Shown: positions 44,674-53,359, counted from the first letter of the stretch. The stretch: 64,000 nucleotides of DNA from Flavobacterium aquidurense (GCF_001404985.1 NZ_JRLF01000015.1:744001-808000), one strand, 5' to 3'. Numbers and translations: made by a program. Notes: generated by a model not told the origin, from the sequence alone.

Positions 44674-45807
44674 ATGAAAAATAAAACCTATTGGATATTA
44701 GCAATTCTTACGATCTCCATTATTTCAATTGCATATGGTTACAGCACTTTTATTGTTCCCAAACAAAAGTTAGCTGCATTAGATTGTGCTGAAAGTCCAA
44801 ATCCAGCTGACTCCTCTCTATTTAAACCTACAATAGAAAATAAAAATCGTCCTTCTGCTAATAAAACACCCAAAGGTATGGTGTGGATTCCCGGTGGTGA
44901 ATTCTCAATGGGAAGCAATGTTGAAGATGAAAGTTTATGCAGTATTAAAGGAGTTACAAAAGATGCCGCACCTATACATCAGGTATATGTAGATGGTTTT
45001 TATATGGATAAAACTGAAGTTACAAACGAACAATTTGAAGCTTTTGTAAAAGCTACAGGTTATATAACGTTAGCCGAAATAAAACCAAGTCATGAAGAAT
45101 ATCCTGATGCTCCGTTAGAAAATTTAATTGCAGGATCAGCTGTTTTTACTCCTACTCCCGCAAAGGTAGATCTAAATAACTATATGCAATGGTGGACTTA
45201 TGTTCATGGTGCAGACTGGAGACATCCGGAAGGAGCCGGAAGTTCTATAAAAGGAAGAGAGAAATATCCTGTAGTTCAGGTTTCATATGATGATGCGGCT
45301 GCTTATGCAAAATGGGCAGGAAAACGATTACCAACAGAAGCTGAATGGGAATTTGCAGCACGTGGCGGAAAATCAGGACAACTATATGCCTGGGGAAACA
45401 CCTTAAAACCAAAAGGCAAATTTCAGGCTAATATATATCAGGGACACTTTCCTATAGAAAAAGGAGATACCGGAGAAGATGGTTATATTGGTATTGCACC
45501 AACTGCTCAATTTGAACCAAATCCTTATGGTTTGTATGATATTGGAGGAAATGTATGGGAATGGACAAATGATTGGTATACTGCAGATTATTATGATATT
45601 TTAAAACAAAGCGGAAAAGTAGCCAAAAATCCTCAGGGCCCTGAATCATCATATGATCCAGGAGAACCAAATTTACCTAAAAAAGTACAACGTGGCGGAT
45701 CCTTTTTATGTACAGATCAATATTGTACACGTTATATGGTAGGCACAAGAGGAAAAGGTGATTATAAATCACCGGCAAATCATATTGGTTTTAGATGTGT
45801 ACAGTAA
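44674..45807 (+). CDS. Formylglycine-generating-enzyme-like protein
   Basis: 377 residues. N-terminal signal or anchor (about 7-26), a linker with one Cys, then an FGE/SUMF1 domain (about 67-377): MVWIPGGEFSMGSN, VYVDGFYMDKTEVTNEQF, RLPTEAEWEFAARGG, DIGGNVWEWTNDWY, and the end RGGSFLCTDQYCTRYMVGTR. Cys346 and Cys351 match the copper-binding, active cysteine pair of true FGE, which many homologues lack, so it may modify a sulfatase cysteine. No sulfatase is in the window. Periplasmic location is expected. Confidence 0.85.
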   Translation: MKNKTYWILAILTISIISIAYGYSTFIVPKQKLAALDCAESPNPADSSLFKPTIENKNRPSANKTPKGMVWIPGGEFSMGSNVEDESLCSIKGVTKDAAPIHQVYVDGFYMDKTEVTNEQFEAFVKATGYITLAEIKPSHEEYPDAPLENLIAGSAVFTPTPAKVDLNNYMQWWTYVHGADWRHPEGAGSSIKGREKYPVVQVSYDDAAAYAKWAGKRLPTEAEWEFAARGGKSGQLYAWGNTLKPKGKFQANIYQGHFPIEKGDTGEDGYIGIAPTAQFEPNPYGLYDIGGNVWEWTNDWYTADYYDILKQSGKVAKNPQGPESSYDPGEPNLPKKVQRGGSFLCTDQYCTRYMVGTRGKGDYKSPANHIGFRCVQ

Positions 45808-45821
45808 TTTTTCAAAGAAAA

Positions 45822-45991
45822 TTTGCCACGACCCGACTGAAGGGAACAGGCGAAGCAATTTCACTAATTTTCACTCATACAAAAATGCTACGCATGCCTC
45901 AATATAAAAATCCAATTTTATGAATTATGATTCGTAAAATTGGATCTTATATTTAAATCAATTCGTGCTAATTTGCGAAATTCTTGGCAAA
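45822..45991. repeat. 170-bp inverted-repeat element, family B
   Basis: Outer arms TTTGCCACGA / TTCTTGGCAAA, next arms AATTTCACTAATTTTCAC and its imperfect complement, and an inner perfect 11 bp hairpin (45910-45920 / 45935-45945). It occupies most of the gap between the FGE-like gene and pepT. Confidence 0.7.
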
Positions 45992-46065
45992 ATTTTTTAC
46001 TTTTTTTTAAATTGTCCTTTTATGACTTCAGTAATTTTTACTTATCAATCACCTAAATAATTGTT

Positions 46066-46073
46066 TATATTTG
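46066..46073 (+). promoter_or_regulatory. Putative -7 box of pepT
   Basis: TATATTTG, 15 bp before the ATG at 46089. It covers the alternative TTG at 46071, which therefore cannot be the start. Confidence 0.55.
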
Positions 46074-46088
46074 CTAAAAAATAAACAA

Positions 46089-47366
46089 ATGCAACATATT
46101 ATAGATCGTTTTATCAGTTATGTAACTATTGATACCGAATCAGACCCAAATTCACAAACAACTCCAAGTACAGAGAAACAATGGAATCTTGCCAATAAAT
46201 TAGTCGAAGAACTAAAAGCAATTGGGTTAGATGACGTTACTATCGATGATAAAGCTTATATAATGGCAACTTTGCCAAGCAATGTAGATCATGAGGTACC
46301 AACAATAGGTTTTGTATCGCATTTTGATACATCACCAGATTTTAGCGGAGCAAATGTAAAGCCGCAGATTATTGAGAATTACGACGGAAAAGACATTATC
46401 CTAAATGCTGAGAAAAACATCGTTTTATCTCCAAACTATTTTAAGGATTTACTACAGTATAAAGGGCAAACAATTATAACAACTGACGGAACTACTTTGT
46501 TGGGTGCCGATGATAAAGCCGGAATTACAGAGATTGTTTCAGCAATGGAATATTTAATTCAGCATCCTGAAATTAAACACGGAAAAATCAGAATTGGTTT
46601 TACCCCTGACGAAGAAATTGGTCGTGGCGCACATCATTTTGATGTAGAGAAATTTGGCGCTCAATGGGCTTACACAATGGACGGAAGTCAGATTGGTGAA
46701 TTAGAATATGAAAATTTTAATGCCGCCGGAGCTAAAATTACTTTTAAAGGAAAAAGCGTTCACCCTGGTTATGCAAAAGGAAAAATGATCAATTCGATGT
46801 TGATAGCGAATGATTTTATCAACGAACTTCCAAAAGGAGAAACTCCTCAGGAAACTAAAGGTTACGAAGGTTTTTTCCACGTTCACCACTTAACAGGAAG
46901 TATTGAAGAAACAGTTTTAGAATTGATTATTCGCGATCACAACAAAATCAAATTCGAAAAAAGAAAAGATCTTATTGGTAAAATTGCCAAAAAAATTAAT
47001 AAAAAATTCGCTAAACAATTTGGTGAAGATATTGTAAATGCTGTTGTAAAAGATCAGTATTATAATATGAAAGAAAAAGTACTTCCGGTAAAACATATTG
47101 TTGATATTGCCGAAAAAGCAATGAGAGAATTAAACATCAAACCAATCATAAAGCCTATTCGTGGCGGAACTGATGGATCTCAATTATCCTTTATGGGGTT
47201 ACCTTGTCCGAATATCTTTGCTGGTGGTCACAACTTTCACGGAAAATACGAATATGTTCCTGCAGAAAGCATTCAAAAAGCAACTGATGTTATTGTGAAA
47301 ATTGCTGAATTGACAGCCATTCCAGGTATATTTGACGCACCGGAAAAGTCTAAAAGAAAAAGATAA
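46089..47366 (+). CDS. pepT: Peptidase T (tripeptide aminopeptidase)
   Basis: 425 residues from the ATG at 46089. An M20-family zinc peptidase that removes N-terminal residues from tripeptides in the cytoplasm. Seen: FVSHFDTSPDFSG (His and Asp metal ligands), TTLLGADDKAGITEIVSAM, TPDEEIGRGAHHFDVEKFGA (Glu pair, catalytic and metal), and PIRGGTDGSQLSFMGLP. The following YdeI-like gene begins one base after its stop. Confidence 0.96.
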   Translation: MQHIIDRFISYVTIDTESDPNSQTTPSTEKQWNLANKLVEELKAIGLDDVTIDDKAYIMATLPSNVDHEVPTIGFVSHFDTSPDFSGANVKPQIIENYDGKDIILNAEKNIVLSPNYFKDLLQYKGQTIITTDGTTLLGADDKAGITEIVSAMEYLIQHPEIKHGKIRIGFTPDEEIGRGAHHFDVEKFGAQWAYTMDGSQIGELEYENFNAAGAKITFKGKSVHPGYAKGKMINSMLIANDFINELPKGETPQETKGYEGFFHVHHLTGSIEETVLELIIRDHNKIKFEKRKDLIGKIAKKINKKFAKQFGEDIVNAVVKDQYYNMKEKVLPVKHIVDIAEKAMRELNIKPIIKPIRGGTDGSQLSFMGLPCPNIFAGGHNFHGKYEYVPAESIQKATDVIVKIAELTAIPGIFDAPEKSKRKR

Positions 47367-47367
47367 A

Positions 47368-47958
47368 ATGCAAGAATCCAGTTCTGATAAAAAACACGTT
47401 TGGGACAAAGTCAATAACTGGGAAGAAGAGCTTCTTTTCCTGAAATCAATTATTGACAAAACTGAACTTGTTGAAACCATAAAATGGGGCGCACCTATTT
47501 ATGTTTACAACAAGAGAAATGTTATTGGAATTGGAGGTTTTAAAAATTATTTTGCCATTTGGTTTCTTAACGGGGTTTTTCTAAAAGATGAAAAAAAGAG
47601 GCTAATCAATGCTCAGGAAGACAAAACAAAAGCCATGCGACAATGGCGATTTACTTCAAAAGAAGAAGTAAACGAAAAAGAAGTTTTAGAATATATTCTT
47701 GAAGCTATCGAAAATGAAAGACAGGGAAAAATTATAAAACCTGCAAAAAAAGAAGCCATTGTTTCTGAACTTCTTCAAAAAGAAATGGATCAGAATCCTG
47801 CTTTAGCTGAAGCTTTTCAAAAATTCAGTCCTTATAAACAATATGAGTTTCTGGAATATATTGAAAGTGCCAAACAGGAGAAAACCAAGCTTTCAAGAAT
47901 TGAGAAAGTGATCCCAATGATTTTAAATAACCTGGGACTGAATGATAAATACAGATAG
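47368..47958 (+). CDS. YdeI/OmdA-associated, DUF1801-type protein
   Basis: 196 residues from the ATG at 47368, one base after the pepT stop; an in-frame ATG at 47332 lies inside pepT and is rejected. The N-terminal DUF1801 part has ETIKWGAPIYVYNKRNVIGI and the C-terminal YdeI helix pair has FSPYKQYEFLEYIESAKQ. Small cytoplasmic family of unknown role. It is followed by a strong terminator. Confidence 0.82.
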   Translation: MQESSSDKKHVWDKVNNWEEELLFLKSIIDKTELVETIKWGAPIYVYNKRNVIGIGGFKNYFAIWFLNGVFLKDEKKRLINAQEDKTKAMRQWRFTSKEEVNEKEVLEYILEAIENERQGKIIKPAKKEAIVSELLQKEMDQNPALAEAFQKFSPYKQYEFLEYIESAKQEKTKLSRIEKVIPMILNNLGLNDKYR

Positions 47959-47990
47959 AAAATTTAAATTATACATGCTATACTGAGCGT

Positions 47991-48004
47991 CCCGAAGCTT
48001 CGGG
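47991..48004. repeat. 14-bp perfect palindrome
   Basis: CCCGAAGCTTCGGG, flanked by TACTGAGCGT and AGAAGTATC. The flanks resemble short dispersed elements known from this phylum. Confidence 0.6.
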
Positions 48005-48027
48005 AGAAGTATCAAATCACAATAGAG

Positions 48028-48066
48028 ACCTTTGTCAAAGTTAAAACTTTGACAAAGGTTTTTTTA
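48028..48066 (+). terminator. Rho-independent terminator after the YdeI-like gene
   Basis: 15 bp stem ACCTTTGTCAAAGTT and its complement with a tiny loop, followed by a T-run. Very strong. Confidence 0.92.
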
Positions 48067-48088
48067 TTACACAAAAGCACCCACAATC

Positions 48089-48192
48089 TTGTAATCCCGA
48101 GGAACGAGGGATCTCCGCAAATAGCTCGTCAAAGATTGGCGATTTTGATTGCAGAATTTCTTGTAAAGATCCCTCGTTCCTCGGGATGACAT
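48089..48192. repeat. 104-bp inverted-repeat element, family A
   Basis: Arms TCCCGAGGAACGAGGGATCT (48095-48114) and its perfect complement (48167-48186), with matching flanks to 48089 and 48192. It aligns with the element at 19743: both share GT-AT--CGA-GAA-GAG--ATC. The small minus-strand frame at 48041-48268 just reads through it. Confidence 0.85.
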
Positions 48193-48258
48193 ACTTTGTA
48201 GAAATACTAATTGAGATTGATTCATTCCTCGCAAACACATAAAATGTGCTAAACAAAA

Positions 48259-48294
48259 AAAATCCCAAACTCCAGTTTTGGAATTTGGGATTTT
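48259..48294 (-). terminator. Terminator of yajC
   Basis: Stem AATCCCAAA / TTTGGGATT with an inner TCCA/TGGA, followed on the minus strand by a T-run. Confidence 0.85.
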
Positions 48295-48316
48295 AAATAT
48301 TGTAATTTTAAAAAAA

Positions 48317-48592
48317 TTATGCCTTTTTAGCTAAAGCAGCACTCATTTCCATAGAAATAGCTGAACGCTCAATTTTTAATTTTCCAGACATTGTTTCGAT
48401 AACAGCACTTGTTTCTGCAAGCTCAACAATTTTACCGTGAAAACCACTTTTAGTTATTATCTTATCACCTACTTTCAGGCTGCTTTCAAATTCTTTTTCG
48501 TTTTTTGCTCTTTTTTGTTGCGGTCTGATCATGAAGAAATACAGTACTACAAACATTAGTAAATAAGGAGCAAATTTCATTAAATCTTGCAT
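48317..48592 (-). CDS. yajC: Preprotein translocase subunit YajC
   Basis: 91 residues. One membrane helix (about 6-23, FAPYLLMFVVLYFFMIRPQQ) followed by KRAKNEKEFESSLKVGDKI and ITKSGFHGKIVELAE, the classical YajC form. It assists the SecDF-YidC holotranslocon at the inner membrane. It lies 48 bp after nusB on the same strand, probably as one operon. Confidence 0.95.
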   Translation of the reverse strand: MQDLMKFAPYLLMFVVLYFFMIRPQQKRAKNEKEFESSLKVGDKIITKSGFHGKIVELAETSAVIETMSGKLKIERSAISMEMSAALAKKA

Positions 48593-48640
48593 AGTATTCA
48601 GTTTTTATTTTTTGTTATTAATATTTATGTTTTTCAAATT

Positions 48641-49585
48641 TTACATCAAACCTCTACCTACTTTAATCATCTTTTTATTAGCGGTAAGTTCTTTTACAAG
48701 ATTATCTAAAATTCCGTTGATAAAAATACTACTTTTTGGCGTAGAATACTCTTTAGCAATTTCTAAATATTCGTTAAGAGTTACTTTTACTGGAATTGAG
48801 GGGAATTTTAAAAATTCACAAATTGCCATTTTCAAGATAATGGTATCAATTTCAGCAATCCTTTCGCTATCCCAATTTGGCGTTTTGTCATCATATTCCT
48901 TTGCCAAAATAGATTCATTTAAAACTGTTCTTCTGAACAAATCTTTAGCAAAATCCTTATCCTCAACATCTTTATACAATTTTGGCACTCTAAAATCATC
49001 AGAATCCTGAGTTTTAATTGCTTTTAATTGCTTAACAATATGAGTATTTACAACCGGAATATCATCAACCCAAGTTAATTTATCATCCTCTAAATATTCA
49101 TATAATTTTTCGTTAGGAACAATTACATCAGCAAATAAATCAATTACAAATTGTCTGTCTTCCTCAAAAGTATTGGTAGAAGTACTCATGTATTTTGCAT
49201 ACAATTCACTTGATTTTATATCATTTAAAAGTAAGATAATATAATCGTCATTAAGTGACCAGTTGTTGATTTTACGATTTTCTAAAGCAATGCTAAGGGA
49301 ATTACTTTCAGCAAGGAGTTGAAAAATTTTGTTATTGATAAATTTTTCATTCGGATTACGTTCTGCAGCAGTTGCAAGATGTTTTTTGCTTGACAGATGC
49401 AAAAAAACAGATTCTTTTTTGCAAATTTCAATTAATGAAGAAAGCATTATAAGATATAAGTCCTGAATATTATCGATACTATAGAAAAGAAACTTTTCTT
49501 CTTTTTCCAGATTATCAGAACCGCTTTGATGCATTGCATAAATGGACTGCATTACTTTAACGCGTATGTGTCTTCTATTTACCAC
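48641..49585 (-). CDS. nusB: Transcription antitermination factor NusB, long form
   Basis: 314 residues from a GTG at 49585, giving (M)VNRRHIRVKVMQSIYAMHQ, the usual N-terminus in Bacteroidetes. An ATG at 49636 in frame is rejected because the promoter box (49614-49621) lies inside that extension. The phylum-typical N-terminal half (about 150 residues) precedes the NusB fold, which ends in PVKVTLNEYLEIAKEYSTPK and FINGILDNLVKEL. It supports rRNA antitermination. Confidence 0.93.
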   Translation of the reverse strand: MVNRRHIRVKVMQSIYAMHQSGSDNLEKEEKFLFYSIDNIQDLYLIMLSSLIEICKKESVFLHLSSKKHLATAAERNPNEKFINNKIFQLLAESNSLSIALENRKINNWSLNDDYIILLLNDIKSSELYAKYMSTSTNTFEEDRQFVIDLFADVIVPNEKLYEYLEDDKLTWVDDIPVVNTHIVKQLKAIKTQDSDDFRVPKLYKDVEDKDFAKDLFRRTVLNESILAKEYDDKTPNWDSERIAEIDTIILKMAICEFLKFPSIPVKVTLNEYLEIAKEYSTPKSSIFINGILDNLVKELTANKKMIKVGRGLM

Positions 49586-49613
49586 CTTGTAAGAACATTT
49601 AAAAATTAGTCTG

Positions 49614-49621
49614 CAAAAGTA
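49614..49621 (-). promoter_or_regulatory. Putative -7 box of nusB
   Basis: TACTTTTG on the minus strand matches TAnnTTTG, 28 bp before the GTG start. Confidence 0.5.
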
Positions 49622-49766
49622 TAACTTTTGAGCCATATTTTAAAATTAAAACATGAAAAAATCTTGATTTAGTCACACTTTACAGTCCCAGTATTCATTG
49701 ATTTAGAAATTATATAAAAAAAGTCGCAGTTTTCAGTCGCAGTTTTCAATCGTAACGCATAAAAAA

Positions 49767-49804
49767 AGTCCCAGTCTCAATTTTCAAAACTGAAAACTGG
49801 GACT
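49767..49804. repeat. Hairpin of the CAGTCTCAG kind
   Basis: Stem AGTCCCAGT / ACTGGGACT, next to direct repeats of GTCGCAGTTTTCA. A T-run follows only weakly. It lies at the 3' end of the leucine dehydrogenase gene and may serve as its terminator. A similar hairpin is at 57122-57146. Confidence 0.6.
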
Positions 49805-49829
49805 GAGACTGTAAACTATAAACTAAAAA

Positions 49830-50939
49830 TTACTTCTTAGCAGCGTTTTCAATTTTTCTTAAATCAATACGATTTTGAGCAATTGTAAGGGCAGCTTTAT
49901 GAGTTGTCATTCCGTTTTTTACAGCATAATCGATAATCTCTAAAGTAGTATTATAGATATTTTCTGTTTTAGTCATGATTTCAGCTTTACCATAATGCTC
50001 TAATTCTGCATAAACATTGATAATACCACCAGCGTTGATCAAGAAATCAGGTGCATATAAAATACCTCTTTCCTGTAATCTTGCCCCATGAATATTTTCA
50101 TCAGCTAATTGATTGTTGGCAGCACCAGCAATAACCTTAGCTTTTATTTTATTTACAGTATCGTTATTAATAGTTGCTCCCATTGCACATGGTGCATAAA
50201 TGTCAACATCAGCAGCATATAAATCTTCTCCTGTAAATATTGTTGCGTTGTATTTTTGAGCTACTTCGTATAATTTTTCTTCGTTGATATCACTAATTGT
50301 TACGATTGCTCCTTCTTTAGTCAAATATTCTACTAAAGCCTCACCAACGTGACCAATTCCCTGAACCAAAACTTTTTTACCATCTAAAACATCAGTACCA
50401 AACTGACTTTTAGCAGCAGCTTTCATTCCTAAATAAACACCATAAGCAGTTATTGGAGAAGGATTTCCTGAACCACCTCTTTCTTCAGAGATACCCGTAA
50501 CATAAGGAGTTACATCTCTTACGGTGTCCATATCTTTAGTTTCCATCCCAACATCTTCAGCTGTAATATATCTACCACCCAATGAGTGAACAAATTCACC
50601 AAACTTGCGCATTAATTCAGGTGTTTTTTGCGTTTTAGCATCACCAATAATTACTGCTTTACCTCCACCGATGTTTAATCCGGTAATGGCAGATTTATAT
50701 GTCATACCTCTTGAAAGACGCAAAACATCGTTTAATGCTTCCCATTCGGTATTATAGTTCCACATTCTGGTTCCTCCTAAAGCTGGTCCCATAACTGAAT
50801 TATGAATACCAATAATTGCTTTTAAACCCGTATCTTTGTCATTGCAAAAAACAATTTGTTCGTGATCGTCAAAAGATAACTGACCAAAAACAGGATCCAT
50901 TTTTTGAAGTTCTTTTCCAGTTGCGAAAGTTGCATCCAT
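49830..50939 (-). CDS. ldh: Leucine dehydrogenase (Glu/Leu/Phe/Val family)
   Basis: 369 residues, NAD-dependent, deaminates branched-chain amino acids in the cytoplasm. Seen: GPALGGTRMWNY, the active-site lysine region LSRGMTYKSAITGLNIGGGK, ITAEDVGM, and the nucleotide-binding GIGHVGEALVEYLTKEG. Length and motifs fit leucine dehydrogenase better than glutamate dehydrogenase. Promoter at 50990-51020. Confidence 0.92.
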   Translation of the reverse strand: MDATFATGKELQKMDPVFGQLSFDDHEQIVFCNDKDTGLKAIIGIHNSVMGPALGGTRMWNYNTEWEALNDVLRLSRGMTYKSAITGLNIGGGKAVIIGDAKTQKTPELMRKFGEFVHSLGGRYITAEDVGMETKDMDTVRDVTPYVTGISEERGGSGNPSPITAYGVYLGMKAAAKSQFGTDVLDGKKVLVQGIGHVGEALVEYLTKEGAIVTISDINEEKLYEVAQKYNATIFTGEDLYAADVDIYAPCAMGATINNDTVNKIKAKVIAGAANNQLADENIHGARLQERGILYAPDFLINAGGIINVYAELEHYGKAEIMTKTENIYNTTLEIIDYAVKNGMTTHKAALTIAQNRIDLRKIENAAKK

Positions 50940-50989
50940 AGCGCTACTAATTTATTTGTTAAAATTATGAATTTGTTAAAAAGACTTCT

Positions 50990-51020
50990 CAAATTTATAC
51001 AAATAATATACATGTGCTAA
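50990..51020 (-). promoter_or_regulatory. Putative promoter of leucine dehydrogenase
   Basis: Minus-strand TTAG (51017-51020), 19 bp spacer, then TAAATTTG (50990-50997). Box and spacing both fit the Bacteroidetes consensus TTTG-N19-TAnnTTTG. It is 50 bp before the ATG. Confidence 0.6.
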
Positions 51021-51143
51021 TTTTTTATCCTTAAAATAACAATTTAACAATCGTTTTGTTTTGATTAAATTATATATTCCGCTAATTTTAATTCACAATA
51101 ATTTATAAAATCAAAACATTTCATCATTGAATCTCTTAAAAAA

Positions 51144-52922
51144 ATGAAAGAATTAAGCTATTTAAACAAATATTTCATCAAATATAAATATAGTTTCTCT
51201 TTAGGAATTTTAATCACCATAATCGCACAAATATTCTCTTTATTTACTCCAAAGCTAATTAGCAAGTCTTTAAACGCAATTGAGAAGTTTGATAAACTGC
51301 CCAAAACAGATCAGACATCACAAGTAATTATTGATAGTTATCGTGATGGTTTAATTCATAACGTACTGCTAATCATAGCCACTACAATTGTCGCGGGTTT
51401 CCTGACTTTTCTTATGCGCCAGACTTTGATCGTAATGTCCCGTCATATTGAATTTGATTTAAAAAATGAAGTTTTTAAGCAATACGAGAATCTTTCACAA
51501 AATTTCTACAAACAAAACCGTACGGGAGATTTAATGAATCGTATTAGTGAAGATGTTTCTAAAGTTCGTATGTATGTTGGCCCGGCGGTAATGTATACCA
51601 TTAATACTTTTATACGTTTTGCCATTGTTATTATATATATGTATAATGTTTCGCCATTATTGACCTTATATACTATTTTACCTTTACCAATTCTTTCGTA
51701 TTGTATTTTTAAACTAAGTTCAGAAATCAACAAACGAAGCACCACTTTTCAGCAATATTTATCTAAGGTTTCAAGCTTTTCGCAGGAAATATTTTCCGGA
51801 ATACGCGTTATTAAAGCATATTCATTAGAAAACCAACATCAGAATAATATGGTAGCTCTTGCCGATGAAAGCAAAAAGAAGAGCTTAGACTTAGCTAAAG
51901 TTCAATCTTTATTTGGTCCTTTGATGATTGCCTTAATCGGAATCAGTAATTTGGTGGTAATTTATTTTGGAGGTGTCATGTACATCAACGGAACAATTCC
52001 TAATATTGGTACAATTGCAGAGTTCATTTTATATGTAAATATGTTGACATGGCCTGTTGCTTCTTTAGGTTGGGTTTCATCTATGGTTCAGGAAGCAGAA
52101 GCTTCTCAAAAACGTTTGAATGAATTTTTAAAAATCGAACCTGAAATTAAAAACGAAAATGAAAATTCATCAGATATTCAAGGATCAATTGCTTTCGAAA
52201 ATGTGAGTTATACGTATCAGGACACTAATATTGAAGCCTTAAAAAATGTAACTTTTACAGTAAAAAAAGGGGAAACATTAGCTATTTTAGGAAAAACCGG
52301 CTCTGGAAAATCAACTATCTTATCCTTAATTTCCCGTTTATATGATGTTACCGACGGAAGAATTACAATTGATCAGAATGAAATTAGCACATTAAATTTG
52401 AATGATTTGCGAAACAACATCGGAATTGTTCCTCAGGATGCTTTTTTATTCTCTGACACTATAAAAAACAACATCAAGTTTGGCAATCAAAATGCTACCG
52501 ATGAAGAAGTAATCGAAGCTGCAAAAAATGCTGTTGTTCATGATAACATCATTGCTTTTAACAAACAATACGACACGATTTTAGGCGAGAGAGGTATTAC
52601 ACTTTCAGGCGGACAAAAGCAGCGTGTATCTATTGCACGTGCAATAATAAAGAATCCGGCAATTTTACTTTTTGACGATTGTTTATCTGCAGTTGATACA
52701 GAAACAGAAGAAACAATTTTGAACAATTTATTTGAAATCTGTAAAGATAAAACTACAATAATAGTCAGTCACAGGGTATCATCAGCAAAAAATGCCGACA
52801 AAATAATCATTTTAGAAGACGGCAGGATCATCCAACAAGGCTCTCATAATCAATTAATAAATCAGGAGGGATATTATTCGTCATTATATTTAAAACAACT
52901 TTCAGAAAAAGAATTACTTTAA
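51144..52922 (+). CDS. ABC exporter, fused permease and ATPase
   Basis: 592 residues. Six membrane helices (about 18-310) are followed by the nucleotide-binding domain: Walker A GKTGSGKST (from Gly383), signature LSGGQKQR, and Walker B ILLFDDCLSAVD. At the catalytic position after the Walker B Asp511 there is Asp512 instead of Glu. MdlB/MsbA-like architecture suggests export of a lipid or drug. It is alone, without an obvious second half-transporter nearby, so it would form a homodimer. Confidence 0.92.
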   Translation: MKELSYLNKYFIKYKYSFSLGILITIIAQIFSLFTPKLISKSLNAIEKFDKLPKTDQTSQVIIDSYRDGLIHNVLLIIATTIVAGFLTFLMRQTLIVMSRHIEFDLKNEVFKQYENLSQNFYKQNRTGDLMNRISEDVSKVRMYVGPAVMYTINTFIRFAIVIIYMYNVSPLLTLYTILPLPILSYCIFKLSSEINKRSTTFQQYLSKVSSFSQEIFSGIRVIKAYSLENQHQNNMVALADESKKKSLDLAKVQSLFGPLMIALIGISNLVVIYFGGVMYINGTIPNIGTIAEFILYVNMLTWPVASLGWVSSMVQEAEASQKRLNEFLKIEPEIKNENENSSDIQGSIAFENVSYTYQDTNIEALKNVTFTVKKGETLAILGKTGSGKSTILSLISRLYDVTDGRITIDQNEISTLNLNDLRNNIGIVPQDAFLFSDTIKNNIKFGNQNATDEEVIEAAKNAVVHDNIIAFNKQYDTILGERGITLSGGQKQRVSIARAIIKNPAILLFDDCLSAVDTETEETILNNLFEICKDKTTIIVSHRVSSAKNADKIIILEDGRIIQQGSHNQLINQEGYYSSLYLKQLSEKELL

Positions 52923-52975
52923 ATGTTGCGTAATAGATAATTTTTTATGATTTTTGAGTACTATTAATTCCAAAA

Positions 52976-53359
52976 ATGATAGAACGTATTATGAGAGAAA
53001 ATGACATGTTAGAAAAAGAAGAGATTTTTTCTAAAGTATTACGAGCAGGAAGAAGAACTTATTTCTTTGATGTGAGAGCTACTAAAGCTGATGATTACTA
53101 TATCACTATTACCGAAAGTAAAAAATTTACTGAAGAAGATGGTTCTTTTCATTTTAAAAAACACAAAATTTACTTGTACAAAGAAGATTTTAGTGCTTTT
53201 GCCGAAATATTAGAAGAAATGACTTCGTATGTCTTGAACCACAAAGGCGAAGAAGTAATTTCAGAAAGACATCAAAAAGATTTTAAAAAAGAATATGGTT
53301 CTGATAAGCCTGAAACACAAAGAACCAGTTTTACTGATATTGATTTTGACGATATTTAG
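52976..53359 (+). CDS. DUF3276 (PUR-alpha-like) nucleic-acid-binding protein
   Basis: 127 residues. The family core LFSKVLRAGRRTYFFDVRAT-like stretch is here as IFSKVLRAGRRTYFFDVRAT (about 17-36), followed by ITITESKKF and HFKKHKIYLYKEDFSAF. Bacterial Pur-alpha proteins bind single-stranded nucleic acid. Three in-frame ATGs at 52976, 52991 and 53006 are possible; the first is kept because it is the longest. An acidic, disordered tail ends the protein. Followed by a terminator. Confidence 0.88.
   Translation: MIERIMRENDMLEKEEIFSKVLRAGRRTYFFDVRATKADDYYITITESKKFTEEDGSFHFKKHKIYLYKEDFSAFAEILEEMTSYVLNHKGEEVISERHQKDFKKEYGSDKPETQRTSFTDIDFDDI

Noticed and set aside
48041..48268. 75-codon minus-strand frame
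   Set aside because: It reads through a terminator stem and the inverted-repeat element; its peptide comes from palindromic DNA.
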